A stretch of DNA of 64,000 nt from Bacillota bacterium (GCA_023459335.1 JAEWUO010000005.1:1-64000), one strand, 5' to 3'. Numbered from the stretch's first letter, positions 17,057-25,556 are shown. Numbers and translations: made by a program. The notes: generated by a model not told the origin, from the sequence alone.

Positions 17057-17683
17057 TTACTTCACGGTGCTCGTCACGGTGACGAGTCCGCCCTTCGGGC
17101 CGGGAACCGCGCCCTTGACGAGCAGGAGATTCCGCTCGGCGTCCACGCGCACGACCTCGAGGTTCTGCACGGTGACGGTTTCGCTGCCCATGTGGCCCGG
17201 CAGGTTCTTGGTCTTAAACACGCGGGACGGGCTGGAGTTTGCGCTCATGGAGCCGACGCCGCGGTGATAGTGCGAACCGTGCGTCATTTTGCCGCGGTTC
17301 TGGTTCCAGCGCTTGATAACGCCCTGAAATCCCTTGCCCTTGCTCACGCCGCGCACGTCGATTTTGTCGCCTTCGGCGAACATGTCCGCCTTGATCACCT
17401 GGCCGACGGTGTAGCTTGTCGCGTCGTCGAGCTTGAACTCTCTCATATAACGGAGGGGTTTTATTCCCGCTTTGGCAAAATGTCCCGTGTTCGGTTTATT
17501 GGAGAGCTTTTCGCGCAGCTCGCCGAATCCAACCTGAACGGCGTCGTATCCGTCGGTCCCGACGGTCTTCTTCTGGATGACGGGGCAGGGACCGGCCTGG
17601 ATGACTGTCACGGGGATCATGGTACCGTCAGCTCGGAACATCTGCGTCATACCGATCTTTTTGCCCAAAATGGCTTTCTTCAT
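17057..17683 (-). CDS. rplC: 50S ribosomal protein L3
   Basis: L3 (208 residues) starts at 17683 (MKKAILGKKIGMTQMF), with GGAGG about 6 nt upstream. Motifs seen include PVTVIQAGPCPVIQKKT, the GKGFQGVIKRWNQNRGKMTH region and GSMSANSSPSRVFKTKNLPG. The longer ATG-initiated frame to 17740 overlaps rpsJ and is rejected. Confidence 0.98.
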   Translation of the reverse strand: MKKAILGKKIGMTQMFRADGTMIPVTVIQAGPCPVIQKKTVGTDGYDAVQVGFGELREKLSNKPNTGHFAKAGIKPLRYMREFKLDDATSYTVGQVIKADMFAEGDKIDVRGVSKGKGFQGVIKRWNQNRGKMTHGSHYHRGVGSMSANSSPSRVFKTKNLPGHMGSETVTVQNLEVVRVDAERNLLLVKGAVPGPKGGLVTVTSTVK

Positions 17684-17699
17684 GTTTACCTCCGATTGG

Positions 17700-18005
17700 T
17701 TACAGTTTGATCTCGATGTCGACGCCGGCCGGCAGATCAAGCTTCATCAGCGCGTCAACGGTTTTGGAAGACGGCTGGAGAATGTCGATCAGACGCTTGT
17801 GCGTGCGCATCTCGAATTGTTCGCGTGAATCTTTATACTTATGGGTTGCGCGCAAAATGGTAACGATCTCCGTTTCCGTGGGCAGGGGGATCGGTCCACT
17901 GACCTGCGCTCCGGTTCTCTTGGCGGTTTCTACGATTTTCTCTGCGCTCTGATCGATCAGAGAGCTTTCATACGCCTTGAGCTTGATGCGAATTCTGTTT
18001 GCCAT
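17700..18005 (-). CDS. rpsJ: 30S ribosomal protein S10
   Basis: S10 (101 residues) is the first gene of the ribosomal operon and also takes part in antitermination as NusE. The ATG at 18005 (MANRIRIKLKAYESSLIDQS) has AAGGAGG upstream. PIPLPTETEIVTILRATHKY and RTHKRLIDILQPSSKTVDAL are typical. The longer open frame to 18221 lies in the untranslated leader. Upstream there is no tuf/fusA; a metal ATPase gene lies there instead. Confidence 0.98.
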   Translation of the reverse strand: MANRIRIKLKAYESSLIDQSAEKIVETAKRTGAQVSGPIPLPTETEIVTILRATHKYKDSREQFEMRTHKRLIDILQPSSKTVDALMKLDLPAGVDIEIKL

Positions 18006-18248
18006 GTTATTGATATCCTCCTTCGTAATGAGGCTGTACACAAAGCCGTGTGTTTCCTTCTTCATAAGGCAGGCCCAGCCTTTCGGCTGTGCTCTATACT
18101 CGTTCGGGACTGCACGATGCGCTCTGTTGACTCGCCCTCGCCCGCGATGCGGACGTTGGGTCTGAGCGGAAATTACCCGGATGGCAGAACCGGCAACCTC
18201 CCGTTCATCCCATACGCGCACAAAAAGATAGCCTTTTTCGGCGCGAAC
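18006..18248 (-). promoter_or_regulatory. Leader of the S10 operon
   Basis: About 240 nt separate the proximal promoter from rpsJ. In the minus-strand RNA a 5-bp stem CAGCC/GGCTG (18085-18089 with 18076-18080) closes a GAAA tetraloop, about 70 nt before the rpsJ ATG. Long leaders in this place often carry autoregulation by a ribosomal protein. No known L4 leader could be matched by eye. Confidence 0.4.
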
Positions 18249-18254
18249 AGTCTT

Positions 18255-18283
18255 ATTTTACACGGTCGATATAGGGAATGCAA
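18255..18283 (-). promoter_or_regulatory. S10 operon promoter P2
   Basis: On the minus strand TTGCAT (18278-18283) and TAAAAT (18255-18260) are separated by exactly 17 bp. Predicted start of transcription is near 18248. Confidence 0.6.
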
Positions 18284-18425
18284 GAAGAATTTTAATATAT
18301 ATCGCGGTTTTTTTCGTCGGGAAACAGGCAAAATTTATCATTTGGACCAAATATAGCGGTTTATTTGGAAAAAATGCCCGTTTTTCACAAAATATGCGCT
18401 TTTCAAGACTTTTTCGCGCTTATGC

Positions 18426-18454
18426 AGTATAGCATGATATTCAGCGTTCCTCAA
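18426..18454 (-). promoter_or_regulatory. S10 operon promoter P1 (extended -10)
   Basis: On the minus strand TTGAGG (18449-18454) and TATACT (18426-18431) are separated by 17 bp, and TGC precedes the -10 box. It lies just after the terminator of the upstream ATPase gene, as expected for the distal promoter of the operon. Confidence 0.65.
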
Positions 18455-18474
18455 GCGAGCTTTTCTTACAAGGG

Positions 18475-18504
18475 AAAAGCGCGCCGGTCTTGATTCCGGC
18501 GCGC
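18475..18504 (-). terminator. Terminator of the arsR-ATPase operon
   Basis: A 9-bp stem (18479-18487 with 18496-18504, GCGCGCCGG/CCGGCGCGC) is followed on the minus strand by TTTT. It lies about 40 bp after the ATPase stop. Confidence 0.8.
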
Positions 18505-18545
18505 CTTGCACCGCCCTATATATCACGCTATATATAAGGAAGCGA

Positions 18546-20621
18546 TTATCCGTTTGCCTGCTTTGAAATGCCGAACAGCGTCAGCGTATTGAACACGCAG
18601 ATGAGCGCCGCTCCCACATCCGCAAGGACCGCGACCCACATGCCCGCGAGGCCGAGCGCGCCTAAAACGAGAGCCGAGGTTTTAATGCCGAGCGCGATGA
18701 CAATGTTGCTTTTCGCTTTTCGTACGGTGCGGTGCGCGGCGTACACCGCAAACGGCAGGCTCTTCAGGTCTTGTGTTAAAAGCAGCGCGTCCGCCGCCTC
18801 CGCCGCCATGTCCGTCCCGCCGATGCCGACCGCCATGCCGAGATCCGCGCCAGCGAGCACGGGCGCATCGTTGATACCATCTCCGACGAAGAGCGTCTCC
18901 CCGACCCGCGCGCGGATCTCACGCATCCGTTCGAGCTTGTCGGCCGGCTGGAGCTCCGCGAACGTTTCCGTCACGCCGAGCGCGCGCCCGATTCCGTCCG
19001 CTGCTTCAGCGCTATCGCCGGTGAGGATCGCGGTATACCCCACCCGTTCGTTCAGTTCCGTGACCGCCGCCTTCGCGCTCTCCCGCACACGGTCGCCCAC
19101 ATAAATCGCGCCGGCATACGCGCTGTCGAGCGCGACGAGCACGCTCGCATCGGAGTCGTGTTCGATTCCCAGCTCCGTCATCAACGCGCGGCTTCCGACC
19201 GCGACGCGCCTGCCGCCGACGTTGGCGGTCATACCTTTTCCGGCGATCTCCCGCACGTTTTCGGCGGAATACCCGCGCGTATCCACCCGCGCGATCGCGG
19301 TGGCGATGGGATGCAGGCTGTGCTGTTCCGCGGCTGAAACCAGCGCGAGCAGTTCCTCCGGCGGCAGGGCTGCGCTCTCGACGCGCTGCACTTGAAACTC
19401 GCCTTCCGTCAGCGTGCCTGTCTTGTCCAGAACCGCCGCCTTAATCCGCGGCAGCCGCTCCAGCGCATCCGCCCCTTTGAAGAGCACGCCCGCTTTGGAT
19501 GTGATCGCGAGCCCCGCGAAGAACGTCAGCGGAATGCTCAGGACCAGCGCACACGGGCAGGAAATCACGAGAAAGATCAGAGCCCTGTGGATCCATTCAC
19601 TCCAGAGACCCGCGCCGAAGAGCGGCGGCAGCACCGCGAGCAGCGCCGCGGCGCTGATGACCGCGGGCGTGTAGTAGCGGGAGAAACGCGAAATAAAGCG
19701 CTCAATTTCAGGCTTGCTCCGCGTCGCGTCTTCCACCGCGCGCAGCAGCCTGCCGGTCGAGGATTCGGAAGCGGTCCTGGAAACGCGGATGATCAGCGGA
19801 CCGTTGGTATTGACCGCGCCCGCTGATACCTCCGCGCCGATCCCGGCGAGCATGGGTTTGGGTTCGCCCGTCAGCATCGAAACGTCCAGCAGGCTTTCGC
19901 CCGCGGCCACGACGCCGTCCAGCGGAATCCGCTCGCCGACTTTGACCAGTATCGTTTCTCCGACGGCGATTTCTTCGGGTTTGACCATCTGCTGAACGTC
20001 ATTGACAATCCGGCGTGCTTTGTCGGGATGCAGTTCCACCGCGTCCGCGATGCGCGCGCGGCTCCGGCGCACCGCAGCCTCCTGAAGCCCTTCGCCGATC
20101 CCGTAAAAGATCATAACGGCCGCCGCCTCCGCATAGTCGCCAAGCAGCACCGCGCCGATGGTGGCGACGCTCATGAGTACGTTTTCGTCGAAAAATCTCC
20201 CTTTGACGAACCCTTTCACCGCGCGGAAAAGCACCGGATATCCCGTCGATACATACGCCGCGATCCGGAGCGCCGTCTCCGCCCGGCTTTGCGCGAAATA
20301 ACTTGCAGTCAGCAGCAGAACGCCGATCCCGATCGGTATGAAACGCGACCAGTTTAGTTTTTCGTCGCTTTCCGCGCGCACTTGCCCGCACGCGCATGAT
20401 TCGCAATTGTCCCCGCCGCAGCTGTCTTTACCGCGTGTATCCGAACAGGCGCAGCCGTCGCCGCATCCATCGTCGTCATGTTTGCGAGAAGGCGGCGTTT
20501 TCTTCGGTTTGTTCTTCATTCGCGTCTTCTTTAATTCCCGATCTGATCCGCAGATGCAATGTTCTTCATCCAACCCGCAGTATTTGCATTTTTCGCTTGG
20601 TCCCGTGACGTCGTTAAGCAT
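18546..20621 (-). CDS. P1B-type heavy-metal efflux ATPase (Zn/Cd/Pb type)
   Basis: This membrane pump exports soft divalent metals at the cost of ATP. The start at 20621 (MLNDVTGPSEKCKYCG) has GGAGAGG upstream and overlaps arsR by 8 nt; the longer frame lies inside arsR. The 691-residue product has the actuator TGEP (about residue 251), the transmembrane metal site CPC (355-357), the phosphorylation site DKTGT (399-403), the SLHP motif and GDGINDAPVL. An Asp in the last membrane pair (LADVG) fits the Zn/Cd/Pb subgroup. The N-terminus has no classical HMA domain; a tail rich in Cys, His and Asp (CxxC near residue 12, DGCGDGCAC, SCGGDNCESCACG) takes its place. Which metal is moved is inferred from the motifs. 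Confidence 0.9.
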   Translation of the reverse strand: MLNDVTGPSEKCKYCGLDEEHCICGSDRELKKTRMKNKPKKTPPSRKHDDDGCGDGCACSDTRGKDSCGGDNCESCACGQVRAESDEKLNWSRFIPIGIGVLLLTASYFAQSRAETALRIAAYVSTGYPVLFRAVKGFVKGRFFDENVLMSVATIGAVLLGDYAEAAAVMIFYGIGEGLQEAAVRRSRARIADAVELHPDKARRIVNDVQQMVKPEEIAVGETILVKVGERIPLDGVVAAGESLLDVSMLTGEPKPMLAGIGAEVSAGAVNTNGPLIIRVSRTASESSTGRLLRAVEDATRSKPEIERFISRFSRYYTPAVISAAALLAVLPPLFGAGLWSEWIHRALIFLVISCPCALVLSIPLTFFAGLAITSKAGVLFKGADALERLPRIKAAVLDKTGTLTEGEFQVQRVESAALPPEELLALVSAAEQHSLHPIATAIARVDTRGYSAENVREIAGKGMTANVGGRRVAVGSRALMTELGIEHDSDASVLVALDSAYAGAIYVGDRVRESAKAAVTELNERVGYTAILTGDSAEAADGIGRALGVTETFAELQPADKLERMREIRARVGETLFVGDGINDAPVLAGADLGMAVGIGGTDMAAEAADALLLTQDLKSLPFAVYAAHRTVRKAKSNIVIALGIKTSALVLGALGLAGMWVAVLADVGAALICVFNTLTLFGISKQANG

Positions 20622-20997
20622 GCCGTTGTTCCTCTCCACACCCGGCGACTTCCAGCAGCCGCCGTATCGTTTCGCCGATTTGATTTTTACTGATATAGTA
20701 AACCGTTCGCTGTCCGCTTTTTCGGAACTGAATCGTGTCAAACTGACGCAGCACGCGCAGGTGGTGCGAAACCGCGGGCTGGCTCATCCCCAGCAGGTCC
20801 GCCATCTCGCAGACGCACAGTTCGCCCGAGGCGAGCATGCACAGGATCCGCACGCGCGTGGCGTCCGACAGCAGCGTAAACACCGCCGCCGTATCCACCG
20901 CCTCGCTCTCATCCGGCAAATGCGCGCGTATCAACTCTTCGTACTGTTTATCGACATGCGAGACGCCGCATACCGGCAGTTCCGTGTCCGCTTTCAT
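20614..20997 (-). CDS. ArsR/SmtB-family metal-sensing repressor
   Basis: This winged-helix repressor (127 residues) should leave its operator when metal binds. The HTH contains ELCVCEMADLLGMSQPAVSH; the CVC pair in helix 3 is the classical ArsR/CadC-type metal site, and N-terminal Cys10 (LPVCGVSH) may complete a CadC-like site. It lies directly before the ATPase with an 8-nt overlap, so it controls that gene and itself. An inverted repeat over its promoter is the likely operator. Confidence 0.92.
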   Translation of the reverse strand: MKADTELPVCGVSHVDKQYEELIRAHLPDESEAVDTAAVFTLLSDATRVRILCMLASGELCVCEMADLLGMSQPAVSHHLRVLRQFDTIQFRKSGQRTVYYISKNQIGETIRRLLEVAGCGEEQRHA

Positions 20998-21008
20998 AAG
21001 CGCTCCTT

Positions 21009-21055
21009 TATATAAATACTTGCTTATATATTAGCATTTTACTCGTGTATGTCAA
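21009..21055 (-). promoter_or_regulatory. Promoter and ArsR operator
   Basis: On the minus strand TTGACA (21050-21055) lies 17 bp before AATATA (21027-21032). An imperfect AT-rich inverted repeat, TATATAAGCAAGTATTTATATA (about 21009-21031), covers the -10 region and start site. This is the usual arrangement for ArsR/SmtB repressors. Confidence 0.75.
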
Positions 21056-21103
21056 GCATATATCGCCCCTTTCCTTCGTCTTTTTTTATTCTTTTATTCA
21101 TCA

Positions 21104-21141
21104 TAAAAAAACAGGCTTTCGTCAGAAAGCCTGTTAAAAAA
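21104..21141. terminator. Bidirectional terminator after the GntR gene
   Basis: An 11-bp perfect stem AACAGGCTTTC/GAAAGCCTGTT (21110-21120 with 21125-21135) has A/T runs on both sides, so it can work in both directions. It lies 34 bp after the gntR stop. Confidence 0.85.
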
Positions 21142-21174
21142 TCAATTTTACTAAAAACTCCGATTTATCAGATG

Positions 21175-21846
21175 TTATTTCATGGTATTCGGAATGAACT
21201 GTTTGGCGTTGAGGATGTGGTCGCGCAGGAGGTTGCAGGCGCTTTCAAAGTCTCCCTCGCGGCAGCTCATCATGATCGCCTCATGCTCGTTGATCGATAC
21301 CTCGCGCGTCTGCGGCGTACCGTAAAAACTGACGCGCAGATAACGGTCGATGTTGGCATGGACGAGTTCCAGCAGAAAATTCGCCATCGAATTTTTCGCG
21401 TGGGATGTCAGAATATCGTGAAACTTGTAGTTGAGCTCCTCGGAGCGGACGATATCCTCCACCGCCGCTTCGCGCTGCTGACGAACCACGTCCTCGAGCG
21501 CGTCAAAATCCGCACGGGTCAGCATGGGCGCGCTGTTCCGCATCATCATGACGGAGAGTGTCGCGCGCACTTCCATCATATCCAGCAGTTCGCTTCTCGT
21601 GAGCTCCGTCACGGCGGCTCCCCGGTTGGGATGGATGCGGACCAGTCCTTGCGCTTCCAGCCTTCTGAGCGCTTCGCGTACGGGGATATGGCTGACGTTC
21701 AACGCGGCGGAAATTTCGTCCTGTTTAAGCTGGATTCCGCCCGGAAGACCGCCGCTGATGATCCCTTCGCGGAGAACGTGAAAAATCCACTCCTGGGTAG
21801 CTCCAATACGCGGCCCCGCCTGCTCGGCTATGGCTTTATAATCCAT
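21175..21846 (-). CDS. GntR-family (FadR subfamily) transcriptional regulator
   Basis: The 223-residue protein has an N-terminal winged helix (GGIQLKQDEISAALNVSHIP VREALRRLEAQG, about residues 37-70). An all-helical FCD-type ligand domain follows, with Asp and His candidates for metal or carboxylate binding (ELNYKFHDILTSH, NEHEAIM). FadR-type FCD regulators usually respond to organic acids or sugar acids. It stands alone, and GAGGTGA precedes the ATG. Its target is not clear; a long palindrome 87 bp upstream may be its own operator. Confidence 0.88.
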   Translation of the reverse strand: MDYKAIAEQAGPRIGATQEWIFHVLREGIISGGLPGGIQLKQDEISAALNVSHIPVREALRRLEAQGLVRIHPNRGAAVTELTRSELLDMMEVRATLSVMMMRNSAPMLTRADFDALEDVVRQQREAAVEDIVRSEELNYKFHDILTSHAKNSMANFLLELVHANIDRYLRVSFYGTPQTREVSINEHEAIMMSCREGDFESACNLLRDHILNAKQFIPNTMK

Positions 21847-21932
21847 AATTCACCTCATACAGATTGTACGTTGTATTTCCTGAAACCTATCTGAGTGCAT
21901 TATATATGATCAGCCTGAACTGCGCAACTCTT

Positions 21933-21957
21933 TTGCATACGATTTATCCGTATGCAA
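21933..21957. promoter_or_regulatory. Perfect 9-bp palindrome upstream of gntR
   Basis: TTGCATACG (21933-21941) and CGTATGCAA (21949-21957) form a perfect inverted repeat with a 7-bp spacer, 87 bp before the gntR start. Spacing and symmetry suit a dimeric regulator such as GntR itself. The region 21847-22116 holds no gene. Confidence 0.5.
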
Positions 21958-22116
21958 TCGTCTTCGCGCTTACGCGGGGTATACAAAACACACCCTTATA
22001 AAACGGCTAAATCACGGATCGAAACGAAGTGATTTGGGGGAACCGGATGGGCGGAATTTATATCTTTTTTCAGCTGCGCACCTTGCCTCCGGGCAGACGG
22101 TAGGTAGCGCTCCGGC

Positions 22117-22452
22117 TCAGCGGCCGTATTTGACGCGTTCGAGACGGATCAGCGCCAGAACGCCTTCGCGAATTTCAGCCGGCAGACGGTCCGCCAGCGC
22201 GACGTCGTTGCGATATGACTGCATGCCTTCGGTATCGAAGAGGTAACTGGGTTCTTCGGTCAGGCCGAGGATGCTGTCGGTCGACGTGTTGTAGTGGGTC
22301 GCGATCGCCACCAGTGATGCGATGTCCGGCATGCAGCGGTTCGATTCCCAAGCCGCGACCGATTGCTGTACGACGCCAACCGATTCGCCAAGCTGCTGCT
22401 GCGTTTCTCCGTGAGACTTGCGAAGTCTCTTAATGCTTGCTCCGATGTCCAT
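22117..22452 (-). CDS. XRE-family helix-turn-helix protein
   Basis: This small regulator (111 residues) has a Cro/CI-type HTH at residues 6-60 (IKRLRKSHGETQQQLGESVG, SVAAWESNRCMPD). The C-terminal half ends RLERVKYGR and is short and charged. The start at 22452 has GGAGGAGAGA upstream; the longer frame to 22539 lacks a ribosome site. No partner toxin or phage gene is next to it. It is divergent from the GH4 gene across 770 bp. Confidence 0.85.
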   Translation of the reverse strand: MDIGASIKRLRKSHGETQQQLGESVGVVQQSVAAWESNRCMPDIASLVAIATHYNTSTDSILGLTEEPSYLFDTEGMQSYRNDVALADRLPAEIREGVLALIRLERVKYGR

Positions 22453-23225
22453 AATGTTCTCTCTCCTCCAACTGATATCAATAGTGCCTGATCTGCCGGA
22501 TCGCCGGCCGGCGCCATCGATTCTGCGCATGATTTTCACATTGCGCTTCCGGTTAAGCCGGCATATCTGTACGGCGGAACCGTAATTAATATTTTACTAT
22601 AATACTGGACAGAAGAAAAGAGCCAGAATACACAAAAAGTAAACTTTTTTTGTCAATTTACCCGAAAAACCAGCATTATCGTTTCATTTGTAACTATAAT
22701 ACTTTTATTTATAATTCGATTTTTCAACTATTTCGACAAAATCCTGCTGTTTTCCGCGCGTTACGATCGTTGCCTTTCTTTCGTTTTATTTTCAAAAATA
22801 TAAAAAAAAAGAGAATTCACCCGTCTCTGTTTATGCAAAACATAGCGCGTGTAATGCATAAATATAACCCCCTCATCTATACAAGTTATTCGTTTCCTGC
22901 ACGTGTGCTGACGTTTTTTTCATGACTCTTTCAAGCACACGGTTTTTCATATGTTAAGCCGTATTGAGCCCTGGCATTATGCAACTAAACGAATAACGCA
23001 AATTTCTTTTGCAGCCGCAGGCAATGAGACTTTTGCCATGCAGAATGAATAATCCGACTTTTTACGCAAAATTCCGCGTTTCTTTACATTAATTTAATGG
23101 TGACGGAATTTTCTTTTATGTTATACTATGCTAAGCGTAAAAAATACCTGTTCTCACGGCATCCTATCCTCTGCATTTTATCTGATTCCTGCTTACCCCT
23201 GCGTTATTTAATATGGAGGCGTCGT
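22453..23225. other. AT-rich intergenic region between divergent XRE and GH4 genes
   Basis: About 770 bp without a convincing gene, clearly richer in A+T than its neighbours. It contains an inverted repeat TTTATGCA/TGCATAAA (22830-22837 and 22855-22862, 17-bp spacer). A candidate promoter for GH4 has TATACT at 23122-23127 preceded by TGT. A 91-codon open frame in the middle has no ribosome site and looks random. Confidence 0.6.
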
Positions 23226-24515
23226 ATGGGCATCCGATTGGCGATCGTTGGTGCGGGAAGCACATACTGTCCCGAGCTCATGCAGGGATTGTCGCGCCGA
23301 AAGGACATCCTTCCTCTCGACGAGCTGCGCCTGACGGATATCGACGAATCCAGACTCCATATCGTCGGCGCGTTCTGCGAGCGCATACTCGCCGAGAGCG
23401 GTTTGTTCCCGCGCATCACGCTGACGCCGGATCTGACCTGCGCGCTCGACGGGGTGGACTATATCGTCACGCAGATCCGCGCGGGCAAACTGGAAGCGCG
23501 CATCCGAGATGAAAAGATACCGCTCGAATACGGTATGATCGGGCAGGAAACGACCGGTATCGGCGGGTTTACGAACGCCCTGCGCACCATACCCCAGATC
23601 GAGAGGATCGCCGCCGCCGCCGAACGATATGCGCCCGACGCCTGGCTGATCAATTTCGCAAATCCGTCCGGAATCGTAACGGAATTTTTACTCAATCATA
23701 CACCCGTAAAAGCCGTAGGCCTCTGCAACCTGCCAATCGGCGCGCAGGAGCGTATCGCGCGGCTGCTCGGCCTCCCCATGGAGCAAGTTCGCCTAGAAAC
23801 CGTATCGCTGAACCATTGCGGCGCGATAACGGCGGTCTTCGCAGACGATATAGACGTACTGCCGCGGCTGCTCGAACCGCGCGCGCTGTTCAGGGCCGCG
23901 CAGCAGGACGACTGGGTGAAAAATTACCGCCCGGTCATCGAACTGCTCGGCGCCATCCCGAACGACTATCTGCAGTATTTTTTCTATCGCGAGCGAAAAC
24001 TCCGTGAGCAGAAAAGCGCGCCGCAGACGCGCGGCGAGGTGTGCCAGGATATCGAAGCGCGCCTGCTCTCCTACTATGCGGACGAACGCAACCGCACGGT
24101 TCCGCCGATGCTCGCCGAACGCGGCGGGCACCTCTACTCGGAGGCGGCCATTGCGCTCATCGCATCGCTCAGCGGCGCGGCGCCGGGGGATCATGTGATC
24201 GATGTGCAAAACCGCGGCACACTCGATTTTCTGCCCGATCACAGCGTGATCGAGACAAGCTGCCATGTGCAAAAGAACTCCATTGCGCGAAATCCGGTTA
24301 CGGCAGCGCCCAATCCCGTGCTGAAATCGCTTCTAATCAGCGTGAAGGCATACGAAACCCTCACGGTGGAAGCCGCGCGCACGGGCGAGCGAGCAAACGC
24401 GCTGCAGGCGCTCGCCTGCAACCCCATCACCGCCGACCTCGACAACGCGGCGCCATGCCTTGAGGAAATGCTCGAACAGAACCGTTCGCTGCTTCCTCGC
24501 TTTTTCCCGCAGTAA
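23226..24515 (+). CDS. Glycoside hydrolase family 4 (6-phospho-glycosidase)
   Basis: GH4 enzymes cleave phosphorylated disaccharides by an NAD- and Mn-dependent redox mechanism in the cytosol. The start at 23226 has GGAGG 7 nt upstream. The 429-residue product shows the NAD-binding N-terminus (IVGAGSTYCPELM), IVTQIRAGKLEARIRDEKIP, IGQETTGIGGFTNALRTIPQ, the metal-ligand Cys in VGLCNLP and the His in SLNHCG. The overall pattern fits 6-phospho-beta-glucosidases and the ChbF-type chitobiose-6-phosphate hydrolases. A BadF-type sugar kinase follows 76 bp later, so the pair may form a small sugar-phosphate module. The exact substrate cannot be told. Confidence 0.92.
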   Translation: MGIRLAIVGAGSTYCPELMQGLSRRKDILPLDELRLTDIDESRLHIVGAFCERILAESGLFPRITLTPDLTCALDGVDYIVTQIRAGKLEARIRDEKIPLEYGMIGQETTGIGGFTNALRTIPQIERIAAAAERYAPDAWLINFANPSGIVTEFLLNHTPVKAVGLCNLPIGAQERIARLLGLPMEQVRLETVSLNHCGAITAVFADDIDVLPRLLEPRALFRAAQQDDWVKNYRPVIELLGAIPNDYLQYFFYRERKLREQKSAPQTRGEVCQDIEARLLSYYADERNRTVPPMLAERGGHLYSEAAIALIASLSGAAPGDHVIDVQNRGTLDFLPDHSVIETSCHVQKNSIARNPVTAAPNPVLKSLLISVKAYETLTVEAARTGERANALQALACNPITADLDNAAPCLEEMLEQNRSLLPRFFPQ

Positions 24516-24591
24516 ATCCGTTTGTCAGCCCGGCGCTGCGGACACTACAAATATATCCTTCGTGATCGATCATAAACGAGGAGTTCCGTAC

Positions 24592-25542
24592 ATGGAGCAG
24601 AAGCGTTGCTACCTTGCCGTTGACGGAGGCAATTCAAAAACGGAATACCGTCTGCTCGGCGCCAACGGCGCGATGATCGCCGCGCGGCGGGGCGGCGGCA
24701 GCAATCATGAGGTTCTGCCCGGCGGTTTCGCCAGCGCGGCGGATGTGGTCGTCGGCGAAATCGAAGACCTTCTCGCGGCGCACGGATATGCGCTAACGGA
24801 GGTCGCCGACGCGGTGCTGGGCCTTGCGGGTGCGGACTACGATGAGGAAGCGGCCGCGCTGGAACAGGCGCTGACAGCCCGCGGCCTGTCGAACTGCTTC
24901 GTTTGCAACGACGGGTATCTCGGTGTCATGGCCGGTTTCGAAAGCGGCACGGGCATCTGCTATTCGGCGGGTTCCGGCGTTACCTGCGCGGGCATCAACG
25001 CGGAAGGCAAACGCGTGCAGTTCGGCGGCATCGGCGTGCTGAGCGGCGATATCGGAGGCGGTTTCGATATCGCGCAGTTCGTCTATCGCAGCATCTATGA
25101 ACACATCTTCTTCGGAAAAGCATATACCACGCTCAAGGATGCGGTATTTACCCTGCTCGATATCAAGTCGACCGACGAATTCCGCTCCGCACCCGGAAGA
25201 GTATTGACCGAAGAGGTCGCGCGGCAGCTGGTCGGCTTGTTCTTTACGGCGATGGAGACGAACGACGTTCTCGCGCTGCAATACGCCGCACAGGCCGCTT
25301 CCCACGCAGCGGACTGCATCATCGCCGCGGCGGACGCCCTTTCGTTGAAACCGCCGGTGCAGGTCGCGCTCTCCGGCTCCATTATGACCGCCGCTTCGCC
25401 GCCGGCTTATCGGCGCATGATCGAATATGAGCTCTACCGCCGGAAAGGAAAGAACTTCATCCTGCGAATCAACGATCTGCCGCCGGTGGAGGGCGCAGTG
25501 CGCTGGGTGCGGCTGCGAAACCGCCTGTCCGCCGTACCGTGA
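24592..25542 (+). CDS. BadF/BadG-type ASKHA kinase (N-acetylglucosamine-kinase-like)
   Basis: The 316-residue protein belongs to the BadF/BcrA ATPase family that includes eukaryotic-type N-acetylglucosamine kinases. It has phosphate-1 motif AVDGGNSKTEYRL at the N-terminus, GLAGADYDEE, CNDGYLGVMAG, phosphate-2 type AGSGVTCAGI and GGIGVLSGDIGGGFDIA. The adenosine motif LSGSIMT is near the C-terminus. The start at 24592 follows GAGGAG. It sits 76 bp after the GH4 gene and is followed by a terminator. It probably phosphorylates an amino sugar or disaccharide that feeds GH4, by inference from the neighbour. Confidence 0.87.
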   Translation: MEQKRCYLAVDGGNSKTEYRLLGANGAMIAARRGGGSNHEVLPGGFASAADVVVGEIEDLLAAHGYALTEVADAVLGLAGADYDEEAAALEQALTARGLSNCFVCNDGYLGVMAGFESGTGICYSAGSGVTCAGINAEGKRVQFGGIGVLSGDIGGGFDIAQFVYRSIYEHIFFGKAYTTLKDAVFTLLDIKSTDEFRSAPGRVLTEEVARQLVGLFFTAMETNDVLALQYAAQAASHAADCIIAAADALSLKPPVQVALSGSIMTAASPPAYRRMIEYELYRRKGKNFILRINDLPPVEGAVRWVRLRNRLSAVP

Positions 25543-25556
25543 TATTCTTGCCCCCT

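Noticed and set aside
18006..18221. N-terminal extension of S10 (open frame to 18221)
   Set aside because: It lies in the leader RNA, is not S10-like, and the ATG at 18005 has a strong ribosome site.
22117..22452. XRE protein as antitoxin of a toxin-antitoxin pair
   Set aside because: No small partner gene lies next to it on the same strand; the neighbours are a GntR gene and a long non-coding gap.
22650..22925. 91-codon plus-strand frame in the AT-rich region before GH4
   Set aside because: It starts with TTG, has no ribosome site and a Phe/Ile/Asn/Tyr-rich composition as expected from AT-rich non-coding DNA.
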